DNA of 64,000 nt. It comes from Chelativorans sp. AA-79 (GTDB lineage: Bacteria; Pseudomonadota; Alphaproteobacteria; Rhizobiales; Rhizobiaceae). Positions 45,332 to 54,500 of the stretch are shown piece by piece; the stretch's first letter is position 1; each line of letters starts with the position of its first letter. The position numbers and the translations under genes were made by a program. Under the pieces are notes generated by a model. That model had not been told where the DNA came from. It made no database searches and was given only the letters and a program-made list of their open reading frames with translations. The stretch spans positions 2,372,001-2,436,000 of the forward strand of contig NZ_CP120361.1 of NCBI RefSeq assembly GCF_029457495.1, given 5' to 3'.

Positions 45332-45669
45332 GATCACCTCCCATTGGGTCGAGCGAGCGCGCCAGAACTACGACTAAAATAGTCGCTCTTGATCAGGGAA
45401 GCGAGCGAAAATGGGGGCCAAAGACGGGCAGTTGTCCGAATCACGGCGAACTGATTCGGTCGCTCTGGCGACTCGCCTATTTGAACGAGGCTGGGCCCCG
45501 CCCGGGGAACCCGGGCGGGGCCTTGGGCTCGCCTCACTCGCCGCTGCGGCGGCCGTTGGGGCGGGACCAGATCAGCAACTGTGTTTTGAGGTCGCAGACC
45601 GGAAGCAGGAAAGTGCTCAGCGAGCAGCAATACCGCCGGGCTGGCTGGCGGCGCAGCCGTGGACGGCGT
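45332..45669. other. intergenic region with a strong GC hairpin
   Basis: This 338-bp gap lies between the HTH gene and the receiver gene. It contains the perfect 13-bp stem at 45494-45522 and no credible coding frame. It probably marks the junction between ICE regulatory genes and inserted cargo. Confidence 0.45.
45494..45522. terminator. 13-bp perfect GC stem with 3-nt loop
   Basis: 45494-45506 pairs with 45510-45522 around GAA. There is no T-tract on either side, so it may act as a structural barrier or factor-assisted terminator for the receiver genes read leftwards. Confidence 0.4.
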
Positions 45670-46053
45670 TCACCTTGCACGCAACCGCTTAATGTGATCC
45701 AGGATCAGCCTGTGATCATAGGGCTTTGCGAGATGCGGACCTTCCTCGCAGAGATCGCCGGCCGTATCGGCAATGCGTTCTACGGCGCTGGCGAGCAGTA
45801 TCTTCACCTCGGGCTTGGATTTGCGGATCCAATGCGACAGCTCGAATCCGCTGATTTCCCCAGGAAGCTCGACGTCGGACAGGACGATATCAATGGTAAA
45901 GTCCGGATGTTGGAGCGCCTGCAGTGCTTCCGTCCCAGTCCCCGCCTCGAGCACACGGAAGCCGCAGTGGCGCAGATACTCGGCGATCACAGTTCGGGTT
46001 ATTACGTCGCCGTCGACGATGAGGACGGTTTCGGCTGCAACTTCCTGCTCCAT
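45670..46053 (-). CDS. single-domain response regulator, copy 2
   Basis: This 127-residue CheY-like receiver lacks an output domain. Acidic pocket Asp14/Asp16, phospho-acceptor Asp60 (IVLSDVELPG), Ser89 and Lys110 (AKPYD) are all present. The start overlaps the stop of the other receiver gene (TGATG), so both are made together. Such receivers feed phosphorelays, e.g. with a hybrid-type kinase. The orphan kinase at 3.4 kb lacks a receiver and is a possible partner (inference). Confidence 0.85.
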   Translation of the reverse strand: MEQEVAAETVLIVDGDVITRTVIAEYLRHCGFRVLEAGTGTEALQALQHPDFTIDIVLSDVELPGEISGFELSHWIRKSKPEVKILLASAVERIADTAGDLCEEGPHLAKPYDHRLILDHIKRLRAR

Positions 46054-46481
46054 CAGCCATCCCTCTTTGCAGGGCTCGCCTCGATCATTGCCATTATCGC
46101 CGTTGCCAGTTGATCGCTTTGGGTCGGCTTCGAAACGAAGAGATCGATGAGATGACCGTGCTCCTCGTTCGGTGCGAGATGGCCTGACATGATGACAGTT
46201 CTTAGACCTGGGCGCTCCTGTCTGACAGCACGCGCTACGTCGAGGCCATCGCGGTTGCCAGGCATCCGTACGTCCGTCACGACAAGGTCTAGGCGAGCGG
46301 TCGACTTCACGACATCGATCGCTTCGTCGGCATTGCTGGCCTCGATCACCTGACACCCCAACCGTCTGAGCTCATCGGCGATGTCGAACCGGATGATGGG
46401 TTCATCCTCCGCCAAAAGCACCACGGGCCTATTCGCATCGAATTCATGCCAGAGGACAAATTTAGCAGCCATCGGCTGCAT
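46053..46481 (-). CDS. single-domain response regulator, copy 1
   Basis: This 142-residue receiver has Glu25-Asp26-Glu27, phospho-acceptor Asp70 (LVVTDVRMPG), the Ser99 switch (VIMSGH) and Lys118 (VSKPTQS). It lacks a DNA-binding domain. The pattern FDIADELRRLGCQVIEASNADEA is that of receivers found at the C-terminus of hybrid kinases. No good ribosome site is seen before the ATG at 46481. Confidence 0.85.
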   Translation of the reverse strand: MQPMAAKFVLWHEFDANRPVVLLAEDEPIIRFDIADELRRLGCQVIEASNADEAIDVVKSTARLDLVVTDVRMPGNRDGLDVARAVRQERPGLRTVIMSGHLAPNEEHGHLIDLFVSKPTQSDQLATAIMAMIEASPAKRDG

Positions 46482-46645
46482 TCTGGCGCGAGATTATTAT
46501 GTTGGCCATTATTTACCCCTTCGAAACTAACTTGTCTCAGGGAGTTCAGTTCCTCGTTGCTGCAAATAAATCAGTAATATGGGCTGGGTCAGCCACTCGG
46601 AGGCCGCTTCATGCCCGTTCCACCCGGCTACCCCTTTGACAGCAG

Positions 46646-47587
46646 TTACACTAGTTGATGCTCCTGCCACCGCTCGCCTGACCGGGCCATCGCGTTGAGA
46701 ATGGTGAGCATTTTTCGCATGCACGCGGTGATCGCGACCTTGGCCGGCTTCCCGACGGCACGCAGCCGCGCATAGAAATCAGCGACGAGACGATTGAAGC
46801 GGCACGCTGTGAGTGTTGCCATATAGAGAACGTGGCGGATGACTCCGCGCCCGCCCGTGACGAAACGATGTCCCCTTCGCCGGCCGCTGTCGCGATTCAT
46901 CGGCGCAACACCCACCAGGCTCGCGATTTCCCTTCGGCTGAGTGTACCGAGTTCGCGGAGGTTGCCGATCAGTGTGCATGCGAGGAGTGGGCCGACACCC
47001 GGGACACTGGTCAGGAGATCATAAAGCTTTCGTTTGTCGGAGTTGCGCACCAACTGCCGCATCGTGGCGTCGATCTCCTTACATTCACGCATTGCGGCTT
47101 CAAGTCGCTTGTCAAGTGTGTATCGGATCGAAGGATTTGTCAGCCGCCGGAGTTGATTCCGGATGGCGATCGTTTCGCGGATCAAGAATCGGCGGTATGT
47201 CAGATAATCGCTGAGTTGGGCCTCCAGGTTGGACTGCGGGCGTGTCTCGCGTGGACGAAACACCTCGGCGAATTTTGCAATCATCTCCGCATCGATTGCA
47301 TCCGTCTTCGCTGTTCGTCCTGCACCTTTCGCAAAATCCCTGACATGCCGAGGATTGACAATTGAGATTGCGATGCCGGCCTCGACCATCGCCGCGAAGC
47401 ATCGTTTCTCGTAACCGCCACTTGCCTCGAGAACGACGCGTTCAACGCGGAGCGGTTCCAGGATGTTGATCAGTTCGGCGATACCGCGGTGGTTGTTGGC
47501 AACCGAGACGCTATGAGCCTGAGGCAGAATGTGAACGTCGAGGCGGTCCTTAGAAACGTCGATCCCAACGTAGCTACCGATTTCCAT
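46646..47587 (-). mobile_element. IS110-family transposase
   Basis: This complete 313-residue IS110 transposase has the N-terminal RuvC-like DEDD domain (GIDVSKDRLDVHI with Asp10, EASGGYE, TDAIDAEMIA) and a C-terminal transposase_20 domain (LLTSVPGVGPLLACTLIGN, HRFVTGGRGVIRHVLYMA). IS110 elements lack clear terminal inverted repeats, so the ends cannot be set from sequence; flanks to about 46580 and 47660 may belong to it. It sits between the receiver pair and the second DUF736 gene, which fits insertion of cargo here. Confidence 0.9.
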
Positions 47588-47723
47588 ATACGTGTCCCAT
47601 CCTTGTAAGTTCGGGGTCGCTCCCCCAAGCAACTGTTCGGGCTTCGGCATGGAACGACGCAGTCCCTTGCTAATCTTCGGGCTTTTGCGCCAAGGCTGTA
47701 GTCGGGCTCTGCGTCGGAGGCTT

Positions 47724-47747
47724 GGGGCCGCCCAGATGGACGGCCCC
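47724..47747 (-). terminator. hairpin after the second DUF736 gene
   Basis: GGGGCCG (47724-47730) pairs with CGGCCCC (47741-47747), just after the stop of the leftward DUF736 gene. There is no clear T-tract. Confidence 0.45.
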
Positions 47748-47754
47748 GGAGTCC

Positions 47755-48075
47755 TCAGTCGGTCTTCCTAGCAGGTCTCGACCACACAAGGCTGTAGCCT
47801 TCGCCTTCCTCGTCATCGAACAGGTTGGCGTAGATGGGAGCCGTGAACGACGGGTCGTCGAGCTTGAGACCCAGATAGTCGCGGCCCTCGTTGGAGCGCT
47901 TGGCCCAGGCGGCGCCGATCTCGACGCGGCCCACGAAGACGCGGTGGCTGGGGGCGTTCTCTCCCGAGCGGTTGGTCTCCGGGACGATGCGGACGTTCTT
48001 GGCCTGGACGCTGAGGGTGACGATCTGGCCGACGAACTCGTTGCCGGACTTCTTGAAGGTGCCGATGGTCGCCAT
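47755..48075 (-). CDS. DUF736 family protein, copy 2
   Basis: This 106-residue DUF736 protein (MATIGTFKKSGNEFVGQIVTLS, then AAWAKRSNEGRDYLGLKLDDPSF and SLVWSRPARK) has GGAG 7 nt before the ATG. It is clearly homologous to the copy at 39972-40307 but diverged over most of its length. Two copies per element are frequent in this ICE family. Function unknown. Confidence 0.88.
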   Translation of the reverse strand: MATIGTFKKSGNEFVGQIVTLSVQAKNVRIVPETNRSGENAPSHRVFVGRVEIGAAWAKRSNEGRDYLGLKLDDPSFTAPIYANLFDDEEGEGYSLVWSRPARKTD

Positions 48076-48665
48076 GGTAGTTCTCCTTGATCTCTGTTTC
48101 GAGCCCGCACCATTGCGGCCTCGATGGCGATCGGTTGGCCGGAGGCGATCGACGCCGCACCTGCGCGCAGGCCGTAGCGCAGCGGAGGATGGCAGCCGGG
48201 AGACTTTCTTGTTTCGCGAGGAATGGGCGTAGCCCAGGGGAAGAAAGTCGATCGGCGCCATTGCGGCATAGGCGATCGAGGCGAAGCCGTCCTTCGGCCA
48301 GATCAGCCCATCAAAGAGGCCGCTTGGAGCGCTCGATCAGACAGAGAATGATCAAGGAGAATTTGGTGAGCTCGTCGTGCAACCGTAGAGATCCGACGGC
48401 GAAAGCGGCGAACTCATCACCGCGTCAAGGCAAGCAGAACTCCACGCATCGCGACTGCCGATGAGCCGACAGGATGATCGCTCCAGTCACCGCCTTCATG
48501 GGATGCGACGTTCGTTGCGCCGCCCGGCTGTGCGTTCCGACGATACCTGCGACCAGAGGTTCAGCGCGTTCCGTCGTTCTTGTGCGCACGAACTCGCCAA
48601 ACCTGTTCGATGAGGAGGAATTGCAGGCAGCTTGGTCTGGTCGCGCCAACGTGGCTGCGATGGCG
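48076..48665. other. intergenic region, no supported gene
   Basis: This 590-bp gap lies between the second DUF736 gene and the membrane-protein gene. Several short open frames on both strands look like GC-driven shadows, and I see no motif, repeat or RNA gene in it. The part near 48076 is probably the DUF736 leader. Confidence 0.4.
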
Positions 48666-49106
48666 TCAGGCGCGGGCCACGCCCTGGCTGGTTTGACCGG
48701 GCGGGGCCAGCGTCGCGAGGCGGGCGAAGGCGGTGATGCCGACGACAATGGCGCCGACCACCGAGAAAGCGACTGCCCAGGTTTCCGAGGGCATGGTGTG
48801 CTTCACGATGCCGTGCGTCGCGTGATAGCCGGCGACGGCCGCAGGTGCGACGAAGACCGCCGCGATCATCAAGCGGAGCCAGAGAGGCTTGACGAATGTG
48901 AGCAGGAGGTGGCCGACGAGGAGCGTCGCGAGACCGGCGACGAAACCGACGGCAATACCTCCAAACCAACCCGCGCCGGTGCCGTATGCCCACACACCGG
49001 CCGTCACGCCCGCGAACAGCGGCAGAGCATAGACCGCAAGGTAGAACAAAAGGCAGCAGATGACGCCGATGGCGGCGATGCTGGCGAGAATGCCAAGAAC
49101 AATCAT
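48666..49106 (-). CDS. hypothetical membrane protein
   Basis: This 146-residue polytopic membrane protein has about four hydrophobic segments (roughly 2-32, 36-66, 72-92 and 107-130). The ATG at 49106 starts at the first helix. No family is recognised. It sits in the ICE backbone between DUF736 and DUF2493 genes. Confidence 0.7.
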   Translation of the reverse strand: MIVLGILASIAAIGVICCLLFYLAVYALPLFAGVTAGVWAYGTGAGWFGGIAVGFVAGLATLLVGHLLLTFVKPLWLRLMIAAVFVAPAAVAGYHATHGIVKHTMPSETWAVAFSVVGAIVVGITAFARLATLAPPGQTSQGVARA

Positions 49107-49247
49107 GATGGTGGCCTCCGTGAAAAGCATCTGACGGTCACGCCTTCCACCACCACCACGGCGCGGACGGATACCATAGCAAAGAATCGACGGCCGCGGC
49201 GAGTTGAAATCGCCGCGGCGTTGTGTATCCGGCAATGTTGACGGCGA

Positions 49248-50177
49248 TCACATCGGTTTGTCGCCATAGCGCCAGACGGGAACTCCAAGCTTGCGAGCTT
49301 TGTCGGCAAGGTTGTCTTGGATGCCGGTTCCCGGGAAGACGATGACGCCGATCGGCAGGACGCCAAGCATGGCATCGTTGCGTTTGAACGGTGCAGCCTT
49401 CGCATGTTTCGTCCAGTCCGGCTTGAAGGCGATCTGCGGCACGTTGCGATGGTCGGCCCAGCGCGCCGCGATGCGTTCGGCGCCCTTCGGCGAGCCGCCG
49501 TGCATGAGCACCATGTCGGGGTGCTTGGCGTGCACCTGGTCGAGCTTGGACCAGATCAGACGATGATCGTTGAAATCGAGTCCGCCGCTGAGAGCGACCT
49601 TCGGACCGGGCGGCAGCATGACCTCGGTTTCGGCGCGCTTCTTCGCGGCGAGAAAGTCGCGGCTGTCGATCATTGCTGCCGTCATCGCCCGATGATTGAC
49701 GAGTGAGCCGTTGCGCGGCCGCCAGGCCGATCCCGTATGGCGCTCGAAGTGCTCGCAGGCCTGGTCGCGCATCAGCTCGAACGCGTCGCGTCGCTCGATG
49801 AGCGTCTGTCCCTCGGCGATCAGTCGCTCAAGATCGACGGACTTGACCTCGGTGCCGTCCTGTTCGCGCTGGCTGCGCCGCTGCGCCTGTTCGTTGTCGT
49901 CGAGCTCGCGGGCGACGCGGTCGGCGGCGCGATGGAAGACATTGGTGGTCGACCAGAGCAGGTCCTCGAGATCGGGCTCGAGGCGGGTATCGCTGAGCGT
50001 GGCGACGAGAGCGTCGAAGATGTCGGCGATGGCGCCGGCGACGAGGTTGCCTTCGGGAAGCGGCCGGGGATCGGGTTCGTCCTGGAAGGGGCGGAAACCG
50101 TAGAGCTGAAGCTCGGCGAGAACGTGATCGGTCGGAGACGAAGTGTGGTGGGGTTCGAAGTCGTCATCGGTGGTCAT
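49248..50177 (-). CDS. DUF2493 (SLOG/YspA-like) protein
   Basis: This 309-residue protein has a helical N-terminal half and a C-terminal DUF2493 domain (about 190-300) with a Rossmann-like nucleotide site (KVALSGGLDFNDHRLIW, LMHGGSPKGAERIAARWA, GVIVFPGTGIQDNLADKARK). SLOG domains bind nucleotides or sense NAD/ADP-ribose and occur in defence and DNA-uptake proteins. It is a common ICE backbone gene of unknown role. Confidence 0.87.
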   Translation of the reverse strand: MTTDDDFEPHHTSSPTDHVLAELQLYGFRPFQDEPDPRPLPEGNLVAGAIADIFDALVATLSDTRLEPDLEDLLWSTTNVFHRAADRVARELDDNEQAQRRSQREQDGTEVKSVDLERLIAEGQTLIERRDAFELMRDQACEHFERHTGSAWRPRNGSLVNHRAMTAAMIDSRDFLAAKKRAETEVMLPPGPKVALSGGLDFNDHRLIWSKLDQVHAKHPDMVLMHGGSPKGAERIAARWADHRNVPQIAFKPDWTKHAKAAPFKRNDAMLGVLPIGVIVFPGTGIQDNLADKARKLGVPVWRYGDKPM

Positions 50178-50511
50178 GGGATGCTCCGTCGCTGGATTGG
50201 CCGCGACCCTCGCGGCCTTCATGGCGACGGAAGACCGCGGGCGGGCCGGCCCTGCACCTGGAGCGCAGCGCAGGGCCGAAGCGGAAGCGGAGGACCGCAG
50301 GGGGCCGAGTATTTTGCTTCGCGATGTAAAGGCGGCTCTGCCGCCGACGGAAAATAGTCGGCCACCAAGGTTGCCGGGCCGGGCCGTTTGCCGTCCCGAT
50401 CGCCCTCTTGAAGGCCGAGGGTGCGGCTCTCTCCGGCGCTTCGGAGCATTGGCCGCAGGCGCAATTCCGGACCTCACCTTCGTTCCGGCCCTGCGTTCAC
50501 GGTCGCGTGCT
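50178..50511. other. intergenic region, no supported gene
   Basis: This 334-bp gap lies between the DUF2493 and primase genes. Only short GC-driven open frames are present. I see no convincing regulatory palindrome. Confidence 0.4.
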
Positions 50512-51573
50512 CTATGCGGCGTCGGCCATGAAGCGGGCGGCATCCCGGTGCGCGACCTGGGCCCGAAGGTCTGCACCCAGCACGTCGGGGCCGAGCATGC
50601 GGAGATCCTCGTTGAAGTCGCCCAGCCGCGGCGACAGCACGATCGCCTCGATCCCGTCATCGGACGCGCGCTCGATCAGCGTGGCCATCGCACCGTCGCC
50701 GGCCGGATCGTCGTCGCGCGCGATGTAGAGGCGGCGCAGCGTGCCCGCGAACAGGATGGCCGAGAGATGGGCGGCCGACAAAGCGGCGACCATCGGCATG
50801 TCAGGTAGCGCCATCCTGAGCGAGAGCATGGTCTCGATGCCTTCCCCCGCGGCCATGACCTCGCCGGCGATGCCGAAGCGGACAGCGTTCCCGAGAAGAT
50901 CGCCCATCGCGCGGCGCGGCGTGTCGATCGGCGCCTTGCCAAGCCGGATGGGGTCGAACCCGTCGGGATCGAGCCAGGTCCGATGCGCGCCGGTGAGTCG
51001 GCCGTCGAGATCGGTGACGGCTGCGACCATGGCGGGCCAGGTCTCCGTTGCGGAGTGCTCGTCGGGCCGGTAGTAGCAGCGCGGGTGGAATCGGAGCGAT
51101 CCGGTTCCGTGCAAAGACGTAATGCCGCGTCTGCGGAGATAGGCCTCGACCAGCGTGCCGTGGATCGGTCGCGACATCGCGAACAAGCGCCGGGCGGCCT
51201 CTGGAGACCCTGTCGGGGCAGGATGTAACGTGCGGCGGCGCTCGTCGCGCGGGGTCTCGGCTTGCGGCAAGCTGAGGAAGGCCCGTGCCTCCTTCGCGAC
51301 ATCGGCGAAATCCACGAGGCCGCAGCTCTCGCGGATGACGTCGAGAAGGTCGCCGTGCTCGCCGGTGGCGGCGTCGGTCCATTTGCCCGCCGCCCCCTTG
51401 CCGCTCTCGGGGCCGGCCAGACGCACGAACATCGAGCGCCCAGGCGTGTTGCGCACATCGCCGACCATCCAGTAGCGGCCTTCGCGACGGCCGTTGGAGA
51501 GATAGTGGCGGCACACCGCCTCGGCATTGCGCGCGAGACGGTGAGCCAGTTCCGACGCATCGAGCCGGGACAT
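50512..51573 (-). CDS. Toprim-domain DNA primase-like protein
   Basis: This 353-residue protein has an N-terminal zinc-less primase-like part (RNTPGRSMFVRL, GKWTDAATGEHGDLLDVIRE) and a Toprim domain (about 225-310; AGEGIETMLSLRMAL for the Glu and LYIARDDDPAGDGAM for the DxD). It is normally paired with the methylase/helicase gene. It may prime the complementary strand after transfer. Its ATG overlaps the stop of that gene (51573). Confidence 0.88.
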   Translation of the reverse strand: MSRLDASELAHRLARNAEAVCRHYLSNGRREGRYWMVGDVRNTPGRSMFVRLAGPESGKGAAGKWTDAATGEHGDLLDVIRESCGLVDFADVAKEARAFLSLPQAETPRDERRRTLHPAPTGSPEAARRLFAMSRPIHGTLVEAYLRRRGITSLHGTGSLRFHPRCYYRPDEHSATETWPAMVAAVTDLDGRLTGAHRTWLDPDGFDPIRLGKAPIDTPRRAMGDLLGNAVRFGIAGEVMAAGEGIETMLSLRMALPDMPMVAALSAAHLSAILFAGTLRRLYIARDDDPAGDGAMATLIERASDDGIEAIVLSPRLGDFNEDLRMLGPDVLGADLRAQVAHRDAARFMADAA

Positions 51574-54500
51574 CACGCCGCCTCCCGCTCGCCGACGCGT
51601 GCGACCGCATAGTGATCCATCACCTTGGCGAGGATCGCGGGGCCGCTGGCGTCGGTGGGAACGAACATGCGCAGCTTCCACGAAATGATCTCGTGGAAGA
51701 GCCCGTAGGCCGTGAGCCGGTCCCGCATGGTGTCGGTGAAGCCCGACAACTCGATGCGATGGCCGCCCATGACCCGGACGCGACGAAGCTGAAGCCCCTC
51801 GGCGAGATCGATGACGGTCTTGCCCTCGATCAGGGCGGCGAAGGCGTCATCCGGCGTCAGCGAAGGCAAGCCGGTCGCCGTGGCGGTCGCCGCCCACGCC
51901 GGCGAGATCCGGCGGCCGATGATGCGCTCGCCGTCGTCGGTCTGCAGCCGATAGACGCGCGTCGACTCATTCGGCAGCCGCTTCCAGATCGGCAGGAGCA
52001 GACCAGCGACCATGTGGATGGTCGAGTCGGCGAATGGCGGCACCTCGTTCAGTTCCGCGGTCCAGGCTGCGGCGAAGGTCGCCTCGTCCGCCTCCTGCCA
52101 ATGGCTTTCCGCCATCATGCGGACGGGGACGTTCGGCGCCTCCATCGGACGGATCAGGCGCACGCGATATTCGACCTCGCCATCGTCAAGCATGACGGAC
52201 GGTGCGTGGACCTGCACGGCGGCGCGCCCGGAGCGCTCGTTGATCAGAAGCCGCGCGTCGCGCTCGCGTAGACGGCTCAGCGCTTCATCGAGCGTGAGCG
52301 GCCGGTTGCGCTGGCGCTGCTCGATGGTCAGCATCCGCGTCTCCGCGCCGGTGCCCGGGTGCGTGTAGATCGTCTCACGGTTGGTGACGACGAGGCTTTC
52401 GGCGCGCAGCGTTTCCAAGCCCATGTCGTAGGTGCCGGCGGCGATGGCGCCCTCGATGCGGGCGTTCAACAGTTGCTCAAAGGCTGTGAACAGGATGGCT
52501 TGCAGCTCGATGGTCAGCGCGAGCATGCGGTTGAGGAAGGTGGTGATCGGCGGCAGGTCATCCTTGATGCCGTTGGCATCCATGAGCTTCAGGCCGGTGG
52601 CCGCTTCGAAGCGTTGAAGCGAGCAACCCTGGGTCTTGCCGCGAACGAGCAGCATGTAGAGCTGGCGCAAGGCGTCCCGCGCATAGTGGGACTCGAGATT
52701 GTCCTCCGGCCGGAACAGACCCTGGCCGCCGGTCTGGCGTTGTCCGCGCGTGATCGCGCCGAGCGTATCGAGCCGGCGTGCTATCGTGCTGAGGAAGCGC
52801 TTCTCGGCCTTGACGTTGGTCGCGACCGGCCTGAACAGCGGGGGCTGCGCCTGGTTGGTGCGATGGGTGCGGCCGAGTCCCTGGATGGCCGTATCCGCTT
52901 TCCAGCCGGGCTCGAGGAGATAGTGCACGCGAAGGCGCGTGTTCTTCGCCGTGAGCTCCGCATGATAACTGCGGCCGGTGCCACCCGCGTCACTGAACAC
53001 GAGGATGCGCCGATGGTCGTCCATGAACGCCTGCGCCTCGGCGAGGTTGGCGGAGGCCGCTCGGGTCTCGACAACAAGGCGGTCACTCTTTGCGGCGCCG
53101 ATGGACTTGCGGACGATGCGGCGCGACCGGCCGGTCACCTCGGCGACGATGTCTGTGCCGAAGTGCTGCACGAGCTGGTCGAGCGCGCCGGGGACGGGCG
53201 GCAGGCTCGCGAGCTTTGCGATCAGCGCATCACGGCGGGCAACCGCCTCGCGACTCTCGACCGGCTGCCCGTCGCGATAGACCGGACGCGACGACAGCTT
53301 GCCTTCCGAATCCGTGAACGGCTCATAGAGCTGGACGGGAAAGGAGTGGGCGAGATAGTCGAGAACGTATTCCCGCGGGGTGATGTCGATGCGAACGTCG
53401 TTCCATTCCTCGGTCGGCAGCTCCGCGAGACGCCGCTCCATCAGCGCCTCGCCCGTCGAGACGATCTGGACGACGGCGGCATCGCCTTCCTCGAGATCGC
53501 GCTCGATCGAGCGGATCAGCGTCGGCGTCTTCATGCTGGTGAGCAGGTGCCCGAAGAAGCGCTGCTTCGCTGACTCGAACGCGCTGCGTGCGGCGGACTT
53601 GGCCTGGCGGTTGAGCGTCCCTGAGCCGCCCTCGCTTCCGCCGGTGATGTTGGCGGCCTGCATGGCGGCGTCGAGGTTGTTGTGAATGATCGCGAAGGCA
53701 TCCGCGTAGGCGTCGTAGATGCGGGTCTGCTCGGGCGTCAGCTCATGCTCGACCAGCTCGTATTCGACGCCGGCGAAGCTCAGCGAACTCGAGGTATAGA
53801 GGCCGAGCGCGCGCAGATCGCGGGCGAGCACTTCCATGGCCGCCACACCGCCGGCCTCGATCGCCTCCACGAACTCGGCCCGGGTCGAGAACGGGAAGTC
53901 TTCGCCACCCCAGAGGCCGAGGCGCTGCGCATAGGCGAGATTGTGCACGGTCGTCGCGCCGGTGGCGGAGACGTAGACAATGCGGGCGTCCGGCAGCGCG
54001 TGCTGGAGCCGCAGGCCGGCGCGGCCCTGCTGCGAGGCCTCCTGTTCGCCGCGTTCACCCTTGGCGCCGACGGCGTTCTGCATGGCATGGGACTCGTCGA
54101 AAATGATCACTCCGTCGAAGTCGGAGCCCAACCATTCGACGATCTGCCGCACGCGGGAAAGGCGTTCGCCACGGTCGTCGGAGCGTAGCGTGGCGTAGGT
54201 GGTGAATAGGACGCCTTCCCGCAGCGTGATCGGCTTGCCCTGCGGGAATCGCGAGAGCGGCGTGATGAGCAGGCGCTCCATCCCGAGGGCCGACCAGTCG
54301 CGTTGCGCATCCTCGATGAGCTTGTCGGACTTGGAGATCCAAACCGCCTTGCGACGGCCCTGCATCCAGTTGTCCAGGATGATGCCGGCGGACTCGCGCC
54401 CTTTGCCGATGCCGGTGCCGTCACCGATCATGCAGGCGCGACGGAAGCGGACCGCGCCTTTGGCGTCCTCCGCCGCGGCGGTCACCACGTCGAGCGTGTC

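Noticed and set aside
52359..53573. 404-codon plus-strand frame opposite the methylase/helicase
   Set aside because: Shadow of a well-supported gene; no domain or ribosome site.
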